Made by a program: the position numbers and the translations under genes
In this document: in pieces, positions 12,434-22,985 of the stretch
Numbering within the stretch: the stretch's first letter is position 1
Layout: each line of letters starts with the position of its first letter
The notes under the pieces: model-generated
What the model was told of the DNA's origin: nothing
The model's input: only the letters and a program-made list of their open reading frames with translations
Database searches by the model: none
From: Rhabditoides inermis
Taxonomy: Eukaryota > Nematoda > Chromadorea > Rhabditida > Rhabditidae
Length of the DNA stretch: 64,000 bases
Reading direction: 5' to 3'
NCBI GenBank assembly: GCA_963966185.1
Contig: CAWZYM010000318.1
Coordinates: 456,001-520,000, forward strand

Positions 12434-15400
12434 CCCTTTTATCCGGCTCCTAAAAACTGTTCGGTTTTCCGGCAAATCAATAATGAAGTTGTTCGAAGTA
12501 GAAAGAAGACGAGTGCAAAGAGTGAGACAGTGGTCAGACTGTTGTCTAGTGGTTTGCAGAGAATTCCCCAACTCACCTGAAACGTGTGATATACATGTTC
12601 ACAACTGCCGAACTGTTGTAAACGACTGAGACGATACGGTATTGCGTCCTTTTCTCGTTTTTGACACCTCACAAACTACTTTGGACCACACATGATCTCT
12701 GTAGCAAAGACAGAGTCTTTAAAATGAGCGCGGACTTGGCGAGCCGAATATTGTCCGGAACAAAATTAATATTCGGCCTTTTTATCCGGCTCCTAAAAAC
12801 TGTTCGGTTTTCCGGCAAATAAATAATGAAGTTGTCTGAAGTAGAAAGAAGACGAGTGCAAAGAGTGAGACAGTGGTCAGACTGTTGTCTAGTGGTTTGC
12901 AGAGAATTCCCCAACTCACCTGAAACGTGTGATATATGTACATCTTCACAACTGCCGAACTGTTGTAAACGACTGAGACGATACGGTAATGCGTCCTTTT
13001 CTCGTTTTTGACACCTCACAAACTACTTTGGACCACACATGATCTCTGTAGCAAAGACAGAGTCTTTAAAATGAGCGCGGATTAGGCGAGCCGAATATTG
13101 TCCGGAACAAAATTAATATTCGGCCTTTTTATCCGGCTCCTAAAAACTGTTCGGTTTTCCGGCAAATCAATAATGAAGTTGTCTGAAGTAGAAAGAAGAC
13201 GAGTGCAAAGAGTGAGACAGTGGTCAGACTGTTGTCTAGTGGTTTGCAGAGAATTCCCCAACTCACCTGAAACGTGTGATATACATACATGTTCACAACT
13301 GCCGAACTGTTGTAAACGACTGAGACGATACGGTAATGCGTCCTTTTCTCGTTTTTGACACCTCACAAACTACTTTGGACCACACATGATCTCTGTAGCA
13401 AAGACAGAGTCTTTAAAATGAGCGCGGATTTGGCGAGCCGAATATTGTCCGGAACAAAATTAATATTCGGCCCTTTTATCCGGCTCCTAAAAACTGTTCG
13501 GTTTTCCGGCAAATCAATAATGAAGTTGTCTGAAGTAGAAAGTAGACGAGTGCAAAGAGTGAGACCGTGGTCAGACTGTTGTCTAGTGGTTTGCAGAGAA
13601 TTCCCCAACTCACCTGAAACGTGTGATATACATGTTCACAACTGCCGAACTGTTGTAAACGACTGAGACGATACGGTAATGCGTCCTTTTCTCGTTTTTG
13701 ACACCTCACAAACTACTTTGGACCACACATGATCTCTGTAGCAAAGACAGAGTCTTTAAAATGAGCGCGGATTTGGCGAGCCGAATATTGTCCGGAACAA
13801 AATTAATATTCGGCCCTTTTATCCGGCTCCTAAAAACTGTTCGGTTTTCCGGCAAATCAATAATGAAGTTGTCTGAAGTAGAAAGAAGACGAGTGCAAAG
13901 AGTGAGACCGTGGTCAGACTGTTGTCTAGTGGTTTGCAGAGAATTCCCCAACTCACCTGAAACGTGTGATATACATGTTCACAACTGCCGAACTGTTGTA
14001 AACGACTGAGACGATACGGTAATGCGTCCTTTTCTCGTTTTTGACACCTCACAAACTACTTTGGACCACACATGATCTCTGTAGCAAAGACAGAGTCTTT
14101 AAAATGAGCGCGGATTTGGCGAGCCGAATATTGTCCGGAACAAAATTAATATTCGGCCCTTTTATCCGGCTCCTAAAACCTGTTCGGTTTTCCGGCAAAT
14201 CAATAATGAAGTTGTCTGAAGTAGAAAGAAGACGAGTGCAAAGAGTGAGACCGTGGTCAGACTGTTGTCTAGTGGTTTGCAGAGAATTCCCCAACTCACC
14301 TGAAACATGTGATATACATGTTCACAACTGCCGAACTGTTGTAAACGACTGAGACGAAACGGTAATGCGTCCTTTTCTCGTTTTTGACACCTCACAAACT
14401 ACTTTGGACCACACATGATCTCTGTAGCAAAGACAGAGTCTTTAAAATGAGCGCGGATTTGGCGAGCCGAATATTGTCCGGAACAAAATTAATATTCGGC
14501 CTTTTTATCCGGCTCCTAAAAACTGTTCGGTTTTCCGGCAAATCAATAATGAAGTTGTCTGAAGTAGAAATAAGACGAGTGCAAAGAGTGAGACAGTGGT
14601 CAGACTGTTGTCTAGTGGTTTGCAGGGAATTCCCCAACTCACCTGAAACGTGTGATATATGTACATGTTCACAACTGCCGAACTGTTGTAAACGACTGAG
14701 ACGATACGGTAATGCGTCCTTTTCTCGTTTTTGACACCTCACAAACTACTTTGGACCACACATGATCTCTGTAGCAAAGACAGAGTCTTTAAAATGAGCG
14801 CGGATTTGGCGAGCCGAATATTGTCCGGAACAAAATTAATATTCGGCCTTTTTATCCGGCTCCTAAAAACTGTTCGGTTTTCCGGCAAATAAATAATGAA
14901 GTTGTCTGAAGTAGAAAGAAGACGAGTGCAAAGAGTGAGACAGTGGTCAGACTGTTGTCTAGTGGTTTGCAGAGAATTCCCCAACTCACCTGAAACGTGT
15001 GATATATGTACATCTTCACAACTGCCGAACTGTTGTAAACGACTGAGACGATACGGTAATGCGTCCTTTTCTCGTTTTTGACACCTCACAAACTACTTTG
15101 GACCACACATGATCTCTGTAGCAAAGACAGAGTCTTTAAAATGAGCGCGGATTAGGCGAGCCGAATATTGTCCGGAACAAAATTAATATTCGGCCTTTTT
15201 ATCCGGCTCCTAAAAACTGTTCGGTTTTCCGGCAAATCAATAATGAAGTTGTCTGAAGTAGAAAGAAGACGAGTGCAAAGAGTGAGACAGTGGTCAGACT
15301 GTTGTCTAGTGGTTTGCAGAGAATTCCCCAACTCACCTGAAACGTGTGATATATGTACATCTTCACAACTGCCGAACTGTTGTAAACGACTGAGACGATA

Positions 15401-16808
15401 CGGTAATGCGTCCTTTTCTCGTTTTTGACACCTCACAAACTACTTTGGACCACACATGATCTCTGTAGCAAAGACAGAGTCTTTAAAATGAGCGCGGATT
15501 AGGCGAGCCGAATATTGTCCGGAACAAAATTAATATTCGGCCTTTTTATCCGGCTCCTAAAAACTGTTCGGTTTTCCGGCAAATCAATAATGAAGTTGTC
15601 TGAAGTAGAAAGAAGACGAGTGCAAAGAGTGAGACAGTGGTCAGACTGTTGTCTAGTGGTTTGCAGAGAATTCCCCAACTCACCTGAAACGTGTGATATA
15701 CATACATGTTCACAACTGCCGAACTGTTGTAAACGACTGAGACGATACGGTAATGCGTCCTTTTCTCGTTTTTGACACCTCACAAACTACTTTGGACCAC
15801 ACATGATCTCTGTAGCAAAGACAGAGTCTTTAAAATGAGCGCGGATTAGGCGAGCCGAATATTGTCCGGAACAAAATTAATATTCGGCCTTTTTATCCGG
15901 CTCCTAAAAACTGTTCGGTTTTCCGGCAAATCAATAATGAAGTTGTCTGAAGTAGAAAGAAGACGAGTGCAAAGAGTGAGACAGTGGTCAGACTGTTGTC
16001 TAGTGGTTTGCAGAGAATTCCCCAACTCACCTGAAACGTGTGATATACATACATGTTCACAACTGCCGAACTGTTGTAAACGACTGAGACGATACGGTAA
16101 TGCGTCCTTTTCTCGTTTTTGACACCTCACAAACTACTTTGGACCACACATGATCTCTGTAGCAAAGACAGAGTCTTTAAAATGAGCGCGGATTTGGCGA
16201 GCCGAATATTGTCCGGAACAAAATTAATATTCGGCCCTTTTATCCGGCTCCTAAAAACTGTTCGGTTTTCCGGCAAATCAATAATGAAGTTGTCTGAAGT
16301 AGAAAGAAGACGAGTGCAAAGAGTGAGACAGTGGTCAGACTGTTGTCTAGTGGTTTGCAGAGAATTCCCCAACTCACCTGAAACGTGTGATATACATGTT
16401 CACAACTGCCGAACTGTTGTAAACGACTGAGACGATACGGTAATGCGTCTTTTTCTCGTTTTTGACACCTCACAAACTTCTTTGGACCACACATGATCTC
16501 TGTAGCAAAGACAGAGTCTTTAAACTGAGCGCGGATTTGGCGAGCCGAATATTGTCCGGAACAAAATTAAAATTCGGCCCTTTTATCCGGCTCCTAAAAA
16601 CTGTTCGGTTTTCCGGCAAATCAATAATGAAGTTGTCTGAAGTAGAAAGAAGACGAGTGCAAAGAGTGAGACAGTGGTCAGACTGTTGTCTAGTGGTTTG
16701 CAGAGAATTCCCCAACTCACCTGAAACGTGTGATATACATACATGTTCACAACTGCCGAACTGTTGTAAACGACTGAGACGATACGGTAATGCGTCCTTT
16801 TCTCGTTT
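12434..16808 (+). repeat. Segmental duplication within satellite, copy 2
   Basis: This is the partner of 3,176-7,468, carrying the same ordered variants. It keeps the intact 347 bp version (16,462-16,808) of the monomer that is shortened to 269 bp in copy 1. It also has an extra gattaggcg monomer near 15,775-16,121. It is uninterrupted on its left, whereas copy 1 is cut there by the inversion junction. Confidence 0.8.
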
Positions 16809-18987
16809 TTGACACCTCACAAACTACTTTGGACCACACATGATCTCTGTAGCAAAGACAGAGTCTTTAAAATGAGCGCGGATTTGGCGAGCCGAATATT
16901 GTCCGGAACAAAATTAATATTCGGCCTTTTTATCCGGCTCCTAAAAACTGTTCGGTTTTCCGGCAAATCAATAATGAAGTTGTCTGAAGTAGAAAGAAGA
17001 CGAGTGCAAAGAGTGAGACAGTGGTCAGACTGTTGTCTAGTGGTTTGCAGAGAATTCCCCAACTCACCTGAAACGTGTGATATATGTACATCTTCACAAC
17101 TGCCGAACTGTTGTAAACGACTGAGACGATACGGTATTGCGTCCTTTTCTCGTTTTTGACACCTCACAAACTACTTTGGACCACACATGATCTCTGTAGC
17201 AAAGACAGAGTCTTTAAAATGAGCGCGGATTAGGCGAGCCGAATATTGTCCGGAACAAAATTAATATTCGGCCTTTTTATCCGGCTCCTAAAAACTGTTC
17301 GGTTTTCCGGCAAATCAATAATGAAGTTGTCTGAAGTAGAAAGAAGACGAGTGCAAAGAGTGAGACAGTGGTCAGACTGTTGTCTAGTGGTTTGCAGAGA
17401 ATTCCCCAACTCACCTGAAACGTGTGATATACATACATGTTCACAACTGCCGAACTGTTGTAAACGACTGAGACGATACGGTAATGCGTCCTTTTCTCGT
17501 TTTTGACACCTCACAAACTACTTTGGACCACACATGATCTCTGTAGCAAAGACAGAGTCTTTAAAATGAGCGCGGATTTGGCGAGCCGAATATTGTCCGG
17601 AACAAAATTAATATTCGGCCCTTTTATCCGGCTCCTAAAAACTGTTCGGTTTTCCGGCAAATCAATAATGAAGTTGTCTGAAGTAGAAAGTAGACGAGTG
17701 CAAAGAGTGAGACCGTGGTCAGACTGTTGTCTAGTGGTTTGCAGAGAATTCCCCAACTCACCTGAAACGTGTGATATACATGTTCACAACTGCCGAACTG
17801 TTGTAAACGACTGAGACGATACGGTAATGCGTCCTTTTCTCGTTTTTGACACCTCACAAACTACTTTGGACCACACATGATCTCTGTAGCAAAGACAGAG
17901 TCTTTAAAATGAGCGCGGATTTGGCGAGCCGAATATTGTCCGGAACAAAATTAATATTCGGCCCTTTTATCCGGCTCCTAAAACCTGTTCGGTTTTCCGG
18001 CAAATCAATAATGAAATTGTCTGAAGTAGAAAGAAGACGAGTGCAAAGAGTGAGACAGTGGTCAGACTGTTGTCTAGTGGTTTGCAGAGAATTCCCCAAC
18101 TCACCTGAAACGTGTGATATACATGTTCACAACTGCCGAACTGTTGTAAACGACTGAGACGATACGGTATTGCGTCCTTTTCTCGTTTTTGACACCTCAC
18201 AAACTACTTTGGACCACACATGATCTCTGTAGCAAAGACAGAGTCTTTAAAATGAGCGCGGATTTGGCGAGCCGAATATTGTCCGGAACAAAATTAATAT
18301 TCGGCCCTTTTATCCGGCTCCTAAAAACTGTTCGGTTTTCCGGCAAATCAATAATGAAGTTGTCTGAAGTAGAAAGTAGACGAGTGCAAAGAGTGAGACC
18401 GTGGTCAGACTGTTGTCTACTGGTTTGCAGAGAATTCCCCAACTCACCTGAAACGTGTGATATACATGTTCACAACTGCCGAACTGTTGTAAACGACTGA
18501 GACGATACGGTAATGCGTCCTTTTCTCGTTTTTGACACCTCACAAACTACTTTGGACCACACATGATCTCTGTAGCAAAGACAGAGTCTTTAAAATGAGC
18601 GCGGATTTGGCGAGCCGAATATTGTCCGGAACAAAATTAATATTCGGCCCTTTTATCCGGCTCCTAAAAACTGTTCGGTTTTCCGGCAAATCAATAATGA
18701 AGTTGTCTGAAGTAGAAAGTAGACGAGTGCAAAGAGTGAGACCGTGGTCAGACTGTTGTCTAGTGGTTTGCAGAGAATTCCCCAACTCACCTGAAACGTG
18801 TGATATACATGTTCACAACTGCCGAACTGTTGTAAACGACTGAGACGATGCGGTAATGCGTCCTTTTCTCGTTTTTGACACCTCACAAACTACTTTGGAC
18901 CACACATGATCTCTGTAGCAAAGACAGAGTCTTTAAACTGAGCGCGGATTTGGCGAGCCGAATATTGTCCGGAACAAAATTAATATT

Positions 18988-19064
18988 ATAACTCCACTAC
19001 GCTACGTTATAACGCTGATTTACCCTCCGCACACCGATAAATCAACAAAAAGGGGGAGGGACCA
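18988..19064 (-). repeat. R repeat, copy at outer end (B2-like)
   Basis: This 77 bp sequence is identical to 20,660-20,736 and 23,793-23,869. It contains the palindrome cgttataacg and the arm ccgcacaccgata, which is inverted relative to L. Its outer edge abuts satellite at att|ataactcc. Confidence 0.95.
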
Positions 19065-19471
19065 TTTATTGCAATCGCCGAAACCAACACCACACACCGA
19101 TACCAGCAAGCGAAAATGGGCAAAGAGGTCGGAACGGCGTCTTGAGAGACGCTTCCGACTTGTGACGAGGTGTGTGCGTGTAGTATCTTGTGCCGTCTGA
19201 AAAAAATATAAATGGGGCGCGACGGCGCCCGCAGACAGTAGCCCATCACGAGACTCACAGGATGGTTTATTGATGCCACAAACAAGCAAGGCATAACGAG
19301 AACGGTCGAAAACGAGAACGGACAAAACAAGAACGGAATAAACGTAACGATATATTAACCACGTAACAGAATCTATATATATATATATGCATATATATGT
19401 GTAACAGAATCTATATATATGCAACGATAAAATGCATCGTATCCGACCGAGTGAGAGGGGAGGTAGAAGAA
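19065..19471 (-). other. Non-coding 3' part of the YR cassette
   Basis: This stretch between the YR stop and R has no supported gene. It holds three degenerate copies of a 16-18 bp word containing gagaacgg / aagaacgg (about 19,291-19,338). It also holds two copies of gtaacagaatctatatat (from about 19,363 and 19,401) inside a (TA)n tract with gcatatatatg. Open frames running through it (for example 19,007-19,330) cross into R and have no homology that I recognise. Confidence 0.6.
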
Positions 19472-20455
19472 TCATAGCCCGACAAACGACGGGGTCGGCT
19501 TGACGTAGCTGGCAAGCGTACCCTGGGCCTTTCAGCGACCGTGCTCCATGATCTGCTGAATGGAAGCTCCGGTAGCCGCCCTGCACGAGGCTCCTCCTGA
19601 CCTGAGTCCGTGAGGGCGGAGATCTCCGCAGTCCGCCGATGCCTTCGCCAAATCCTTCCTTATGAGGTCGGTGGACGCCTTCCGCCCAGTCACCGTCTTC
19701 AACACGCGGTCCGAGCTTGAGTAGAATCGCTCGAACAGGAGACGGCGGGGGTCGGAGGGACCGCCGATCTCGACGACGGTCGTAGCACCCTGGGCGTATT
19801 GGTCGGTCTTGGAGGACCGCACGACGACTCGCAAGATGTCGCCCTCCAACGTCACATCATCTACAACGGATTGACGGTAAGGCTCTTATGACTCCTAACT
19901 CACCCCATCGCAACTCCGTGATCTCCGACACTCTTAGCAAGCCGTAAAAACCGAAGAGGGCGGTAAGTGCAGCCCGGCTCTCGCCCAGTGATGCCGGATT
20001 CGCTAGTCCCTTTGCGATGACCGAATCCACCTCAGCCCGAGTAGCGGGCCGGCTGTGGATGGCAGGCGGGCGGGCTCTAGCGGCAGCCTCCCTTAGTGCC
20101 TGGAGCACCGGCGACAGCACCTGGTCCTGAACACCGAGGTACTCGAGTCTGCATCACTGGCATACCTGATGGCCCACAAAAAATTGTAGGCAGCGCAGAG
20201 CGTGCTGACCGAGGCCAAGCCCGTGCCAGCGGCGAACTTGCGGGCGATGCAGATAACGAGGGCCTTGAAGTCGTCAGGTGCAAGACCGTCTTCTGCCGCA
20301 CACTTCGCCAGGGAGCGGAATGCGTTGTGGTAGGCAAGCACCGTACTGGGGGCCCGCCTCTCCCATAGTGCCCGCACCACGGCGTCTCTCACTCCGGACC
20401 CGACCGGCAACGCCTTCAGCGCCTCCGCCAAGGGACCAGCTGAAAAACGAACCAT
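19472..20455 (-). pseudogene. Tyrosine recombinase (YR), intron-containing, damaged
   Basis: This is a DIRS/Ngaro-type tyrosine recombinase, which in such elements integrates circular cDNA. The start chosen is the ATG at 20,453-20,455 (MVRFSAGPL), 69 bp inside the end of L. An N-terminal helical SAM-like domain contains APSTVLAYHNAF. The catalytic set is visible: R in LLRVSE (19,932-19,934), K in SSKTDQ (about 19,810), HxxR in HGLRSGGAS (H about 19,612, R about 19,603), H in MEHGR (about 19,543) and Y in LASYVKP (19,505-19,507). The reading frame is continuous only if a 43 nt intron (19,861-19,903) is removed and a 1 nt loss near 20,148 is accepted. In addition, TGA (19,532-19,534) stands where the family normally has W right after HGR, cutting off the catalytic Y. 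The final stop is TGA at 19,472-19,474. As it stands the copy should be inactive, unless the TGA is read through. Confidence 0.8.
19861..19903 (-). other. 43 nt GT-AG intron in the YR gene
   Basis: On the minus strand the segment begins GTGAGT and ends TTGTAG. Retained, it introduces stops and breaks the recombinase after ELRW. Removed, the codons join as TGG-GAT-GAT-GTG, giving ...LRWDDVTLEGD..., which fits the conserved LRW-x-DV block between the R and K boxes. Its length is not a multiple of 3, so the frame change across it matches splicing exactly. No expression data are available here. Confidence 0.7.
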
Positions 20456-20523
20456 CGGGGTGGTGGGTGGGTGACGTTCTTCCCCAATTGGGCATTGCTG
20501 TGGGTGGGAGGGCGAGGAAAACT

Positions 20524-20736
20524 GCAATGTCCCAGAATGACTTGAACGCGCCGCGTCCCAAACCATTTCACAGTCGCGCGTCGCGGTTGCACTTTGGGGC
20601 TCCGCCCCCTCAGCCGGCTCGCCACACGAGTATCGGTGTGTGCGGGGAAATCGCACATTATAACTCCACTACGCTACGTTATAACGCTGATTTACCCTCC
20701 GCACACCGATAAATCAACAAAAAGGGGGAGGGACCA
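20524..20736 (-). repeat. L-R joint (B1-A2-like) between YR and gag-pol units
   Basis: On the plus strand L is 20,524-20,659 and R is 20,660-20,736, joined at ATT (20,657-20,659). An imperfect inverted repeat flanks the joint: tatcggtgtgtgcgg (20,631-20,645) and ccgcacaccgata (20,699-20,711). The word ttataac occurs at 20,658 and again at 20,679, 21 bp apart, the second inside the palindrome cgttataacg (20,677-20,686). A ggggc-tcc-gcccc hairpin lies at 20,596-20,608. This layout suits a tyrosine recombinase core site with paired arms; that role is inferred. Confidence 0.75.
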
Positions 20737-20750
20737 GAGCAGCAAAGTAG

Positions 20751-22985
20751 TCAGCAGGAGCAATCGAAGTTGAGAAAGGCGAAAGGGAAGTGAATGCGCT
20801 CTGATTTGAACTTTTCGTTGCCGCGAGGTGCTGGGGTGAGAATGCGCGCGCCCGGCCCGTACACTAGCGCGTCCTTCACGAAAGGTGCCCACGCGTCTCC
20901 GTTCTTTACCAGCGGGTAGAACGGTGCACTAGGCCAAAGAGGCAACGCAAGGGTACCTACTGCTTTCCTGTCCATAACCTCAGCTATCACCCGCGGAAGC
21001 ATCCGAGGGGGAGGGCACAGCCACACTCTCCCCTCCCAAGCCTCGTCGTACCTGAAACAGTCCACTCCCGCGGACCGGGTTTCGGGTCTTCTAGTGTAGA
21101 AGCGGGGGAGCTTGGCGGAACTGGCGGAGCTGAATAAGTCGGCGGCGTGTTCGCCGAAGCGAGCGGAGACGAGTCTGAAGACACTTGGTAGAATACCCCA
21201 GTCGTCCGCTTCCGTCACCCTACTTTCCGCATCCGCTTCCCCGTTCAGTTCCCTTGGAATCCACCTGCACTCTACCGCAAACCCCTTACTATTCGCCAGG
21301 CTCCAGAATCGCTCAGTCAGGTCGTGCAGCGCTGACGACATACTACCTCTCGCAATGATTATTGACGCAGACGTGCTGTCAGTGTTGAACTCGATCTTGC
21401 GGTCGCGCCACTCGTCACCGAAACACTCGACAGCAAACAGAATACCCAACACTTCACGCGCTGCACTAGATGACCGTGCCTCGTCGTCCGTGAAATCGCG
21501 AGAAGCAGCAGTTTTCTTGCCACCTTCAAGCATCACAACTCCTACACCTGTAGCTGACGCGTCAGAAAACACCCTAATATCGCAAGCTCGACTTTCGGTG
21601 AAGGGCCGGCTTGCTCCCTCGCATAAGCGTTTGCACCACCAGTCCACTTCCCTCCAATGCATTTCAGACAGAGTGACCCGCTTACCTAGAGCAGGTTTAG
21701 ATGCTCGCGCTCCTGTGCCGTCCTCTCCGAGCTCGTCGCCGCTCGCCCAGGCCCACCTCCACTGCCCGTTCACCACCGCCAGCTGCAGCAGCCTTCTCGC
21801 GAACCGAAGACCCTCTGGAACACAGAGTGTGAGTGAGCACATTGTCCCAAGAGCACTTAACAAGTCTCTCAATGTCACTTCCGGGCTCTTCAGCCTGTCC
21901 AGCCTTTCCAACGCTCTATACCTGCGTGGCTGTGAGGGTACGGCGGCTCCCTTGAGTAAGTCAAACTCAAACCCTAGCCAGGTGAAAGTCACGTCCGGCA
22001 CCCACTGACACTTCTCATCGGCTGTGCACATCCCAGCTGCGGCTAGATCTTCCCTTACCATAGACACTGCTTTCCTCGCCTCTTCCTCCGATTTACCTAA
22101 GACCACGCCATCGTCCAGGTACATGAACACCATAATTCCTCGCGCGCGCCAACTGGTAACAAGCGGCCGAACAAACTTAGTGAACACAAACGGCGCTGCT
22201 GACATACCAAACGGAAGAGCAGCGAAAGCAAGAAACCTAGGCTGGCCGTCTTCGTCCTTTCCCCACTCAAAAGCCAACCAAGGTACATCCTCCTTGTGAA
22301 TTCCGACGTGATGATATCCGCTGCGCAGATCGAAAGTCGCGCCGTGAGTAAACTGGGTCAAGAGGGGCCACAGCGTCTGCGCATCTTCATACTTGAATTT
22401 CGTCGCGAGGCAGTGTTTGTTGAGCTCACTCAGATCCAAAATCAGCCGCTTTTTGCCTGCGCTACTAACGACGACAGACAATGGAGAAATGAACTTGGGT
22501 TTCTCGCAGACAACTACCACTCCTTCTCGCACATACTGAGCAACAGTGGAGCTGACAAACTCGTGGTGCATGTTGGCTGAAAACCTGTTAGGTTGTATAC
22601 ACTTGGGTTCCTGGGTCGGAACGTCTACCCAGTTAACCCTGTACCCACTACGCACTACCGATAAGACAAACTCTGATGCACCCAACCCGCGCCAGAAATC
22701 AATGTTTTTACGCACCGCGAGAAAGAGAGCCTTACCAGTTTTTGCAATCGCGCCGGTAATGCCCGGCTTGGCCGCACTTGTGGCACCTAGCGCTAGCTCC
22801 GGCAGAGTGAGCAGAGGACGACTGGCCAGCGTGGCTGCCTCCCCGTCCGTGGGAGGAGCCACCCTGCCGAAAGGGCTGGGAATATCGGGGTCGCTTGGCG
22901 GGCACCGGCTGACTGGCCGACTGAAACAGCTGCGAAAACATGACCATCTGCATTGGGTCCATGGAGGATCCTCCGGCGAGAGCAC
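20751..22985 (-). CDS. Reverse transcriptase-RNase H (pol) polyprotein
   Basis: This long open frame (744 codons from a GTG) makes the cDNA of the element. RT covers roughly residues 90-345, with FDLRSGYHHVGI (D219), the LPFGMSAAPFVF block near 257 and the YLDDG active site (289-293). RNase H follows, with D475 (FSDAS), E511, D536 (FNTDS) and D585 (GEADAESR), so the acidic quartet is complete. After RNase H comes a segment of about 145 residues with GVDCF and GTLALPLWPSAPFYPL, which I know as common in Ngaro/DIRS pol proteins. No ATG precedes the RT core (first M at 139), and the frame overlaps gag by about 250 bp in the +1 frame. A gag-pol frameshift, splicing or non-ATG start is therefore likely, and the true N-terminus is unknown. 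The frame is undamaged. It ends 15 bp before R, and no YR follows before R. Confidence 0.9.
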   Translation of the reverse strand: MLSPEDPPWTQCRWSCFRSCFSRPVSRCPPSDPDIPSPFGRVAPPTDGEAATLASRPLLTLPELALGATSAAKPGITGAIAKTGKALFLAVRKNIDFWRGLGASEFVLSVVRSGYRVNWVDVPTQEPKCIQPNRFSANMHHEFVSSTVAQYVREGVVVVCEKPKFISPLSVVVSSAGKKRLILDLSELNKHCLATKFKYEDAQTLWPLLTQFTHGATFDLRSGYHHVGIHKEDVPWLAFEWGKDEDGQPRFLAFAALPFGMSAAPFVFTKFVRPLVTSWRARGIMVFMYLDDGVVLGKSEEEARKAVSMVREDLAAAGMCTADEKCQWVPDVTFTWLGFEFDLLKGAAVPSQPRRYRALERLDRLKSPEVTLRDLLSALGTMCSLTLCVPEGLRFARRLLQLAVVNGQWRWAWASGDELGEDGTGARASKPALGKRVTLSEMHWREVDWWCKRLCEGASRPFTESRACDIRVFSDASATGVGVVMLEGGKKTAASRDFTDDEARSSSAAREVLGILFAVECFGDEWRDRKIEFNTDSTSASIIIARGSMSSALHDLTERFWSLANSKGFAVECRWIPRELNGEADAESRVTEADDWGILPSVFRLVSARFGEHAADLFSSASSAKLPRFYTRRPETRSAGVDCFRYDEAWEGRVWLCPPPRMLPRVIAEVMDRKAVGTLALPLWPSAPFYPLVKNGDAWAPFVKDALVYGPGARILTPAPRGNEKFKSERIHFPFAFLNFDCSC

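Larger units (their letters stand above)
3176..18987 (+). repeat. Satellite array, forward orientation (section 2)
   Basis: About 46 monomers run in phase from the common ttgacacctcac word. Two length classes alternate: 343 bp (gatatacatgttc) and 347 bp (gatatatgtacatg or gatatacatacatg, 4 bp longer). A 335 bp form with a 12 bp deletion (cggtttataatg) occurs at about 9,219 and 11,285. A 269 bp form lies at 7,200 and a 374 bp form at 7,469. Each monomer holds a 10 bp inverted repeat (gccgaatatt / aatattcggc, 15 bp spacer) and a ctctgt / acagag hairpin. Some monomers carry a stop (gcggattaggcg) in the longest frame, which argues against coding. The array ends abruptly at the retroelement. Confidence 0.97.
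18988..20659 (-). mobile_element. YR cassette (unit 3, L-YR-R, 1,672 bp)
   Basis: This unit is bounded by R (18,988-19,064) at its 3' end and L (20,524-20,659) at its 5' end. It holds only the tyrosine recombinase gene and about 400 bp of non-coding tail. Outside L and R it shares no sequence with the gag-pol unit. It could be the second half of one split element, or an independent Crypton-like YR element using the same ends; the window alone cannot decide. Confidence 0.7.

Noticed and set aside
264..18886. Dozens of 60-125 codon open frames on both strands in the satellite
   Set aside because: They recur with the monomer and start at TTG or GTG. They are broken by 4, 6 or 12 bp length changes and by point stops, and they match no family known to me.
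18849..18987. The 139 bp flank repeated at 25,098-25,236 as a target-site duplication
   Set aside because: It is far too long, and YR elements do not make such duplications. It is explained by adjacent copies of the same satellite variant plus a deletion.
19007..19586. 107- and 188-codon minus-strand frames across R and the YR tail
   Set aside because: The 188-codon frame overlaps the YR C-terminus in another frame, both run through the (TA)n tract, and no motif is recognisable.
20130..20165. A second, 17 nt intron (GTATGC...GCAG) instead of a frameshift in YR
   Set aside because: Removal would also restore the frame, but 17 nt is shorter than introns of nearly all eukaryotes; a 1 nt loss is simpler. 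It is kept only as an alternative.
21112..22008. 298-codon plus-strand open frame opposite RT-RNaseH (and its copy at 24,245-25,105)
   Set aside because: It is the antisense shadow of the pol gene in GC-rich DNA; the minus strand has clear RT and RNase H motifs.
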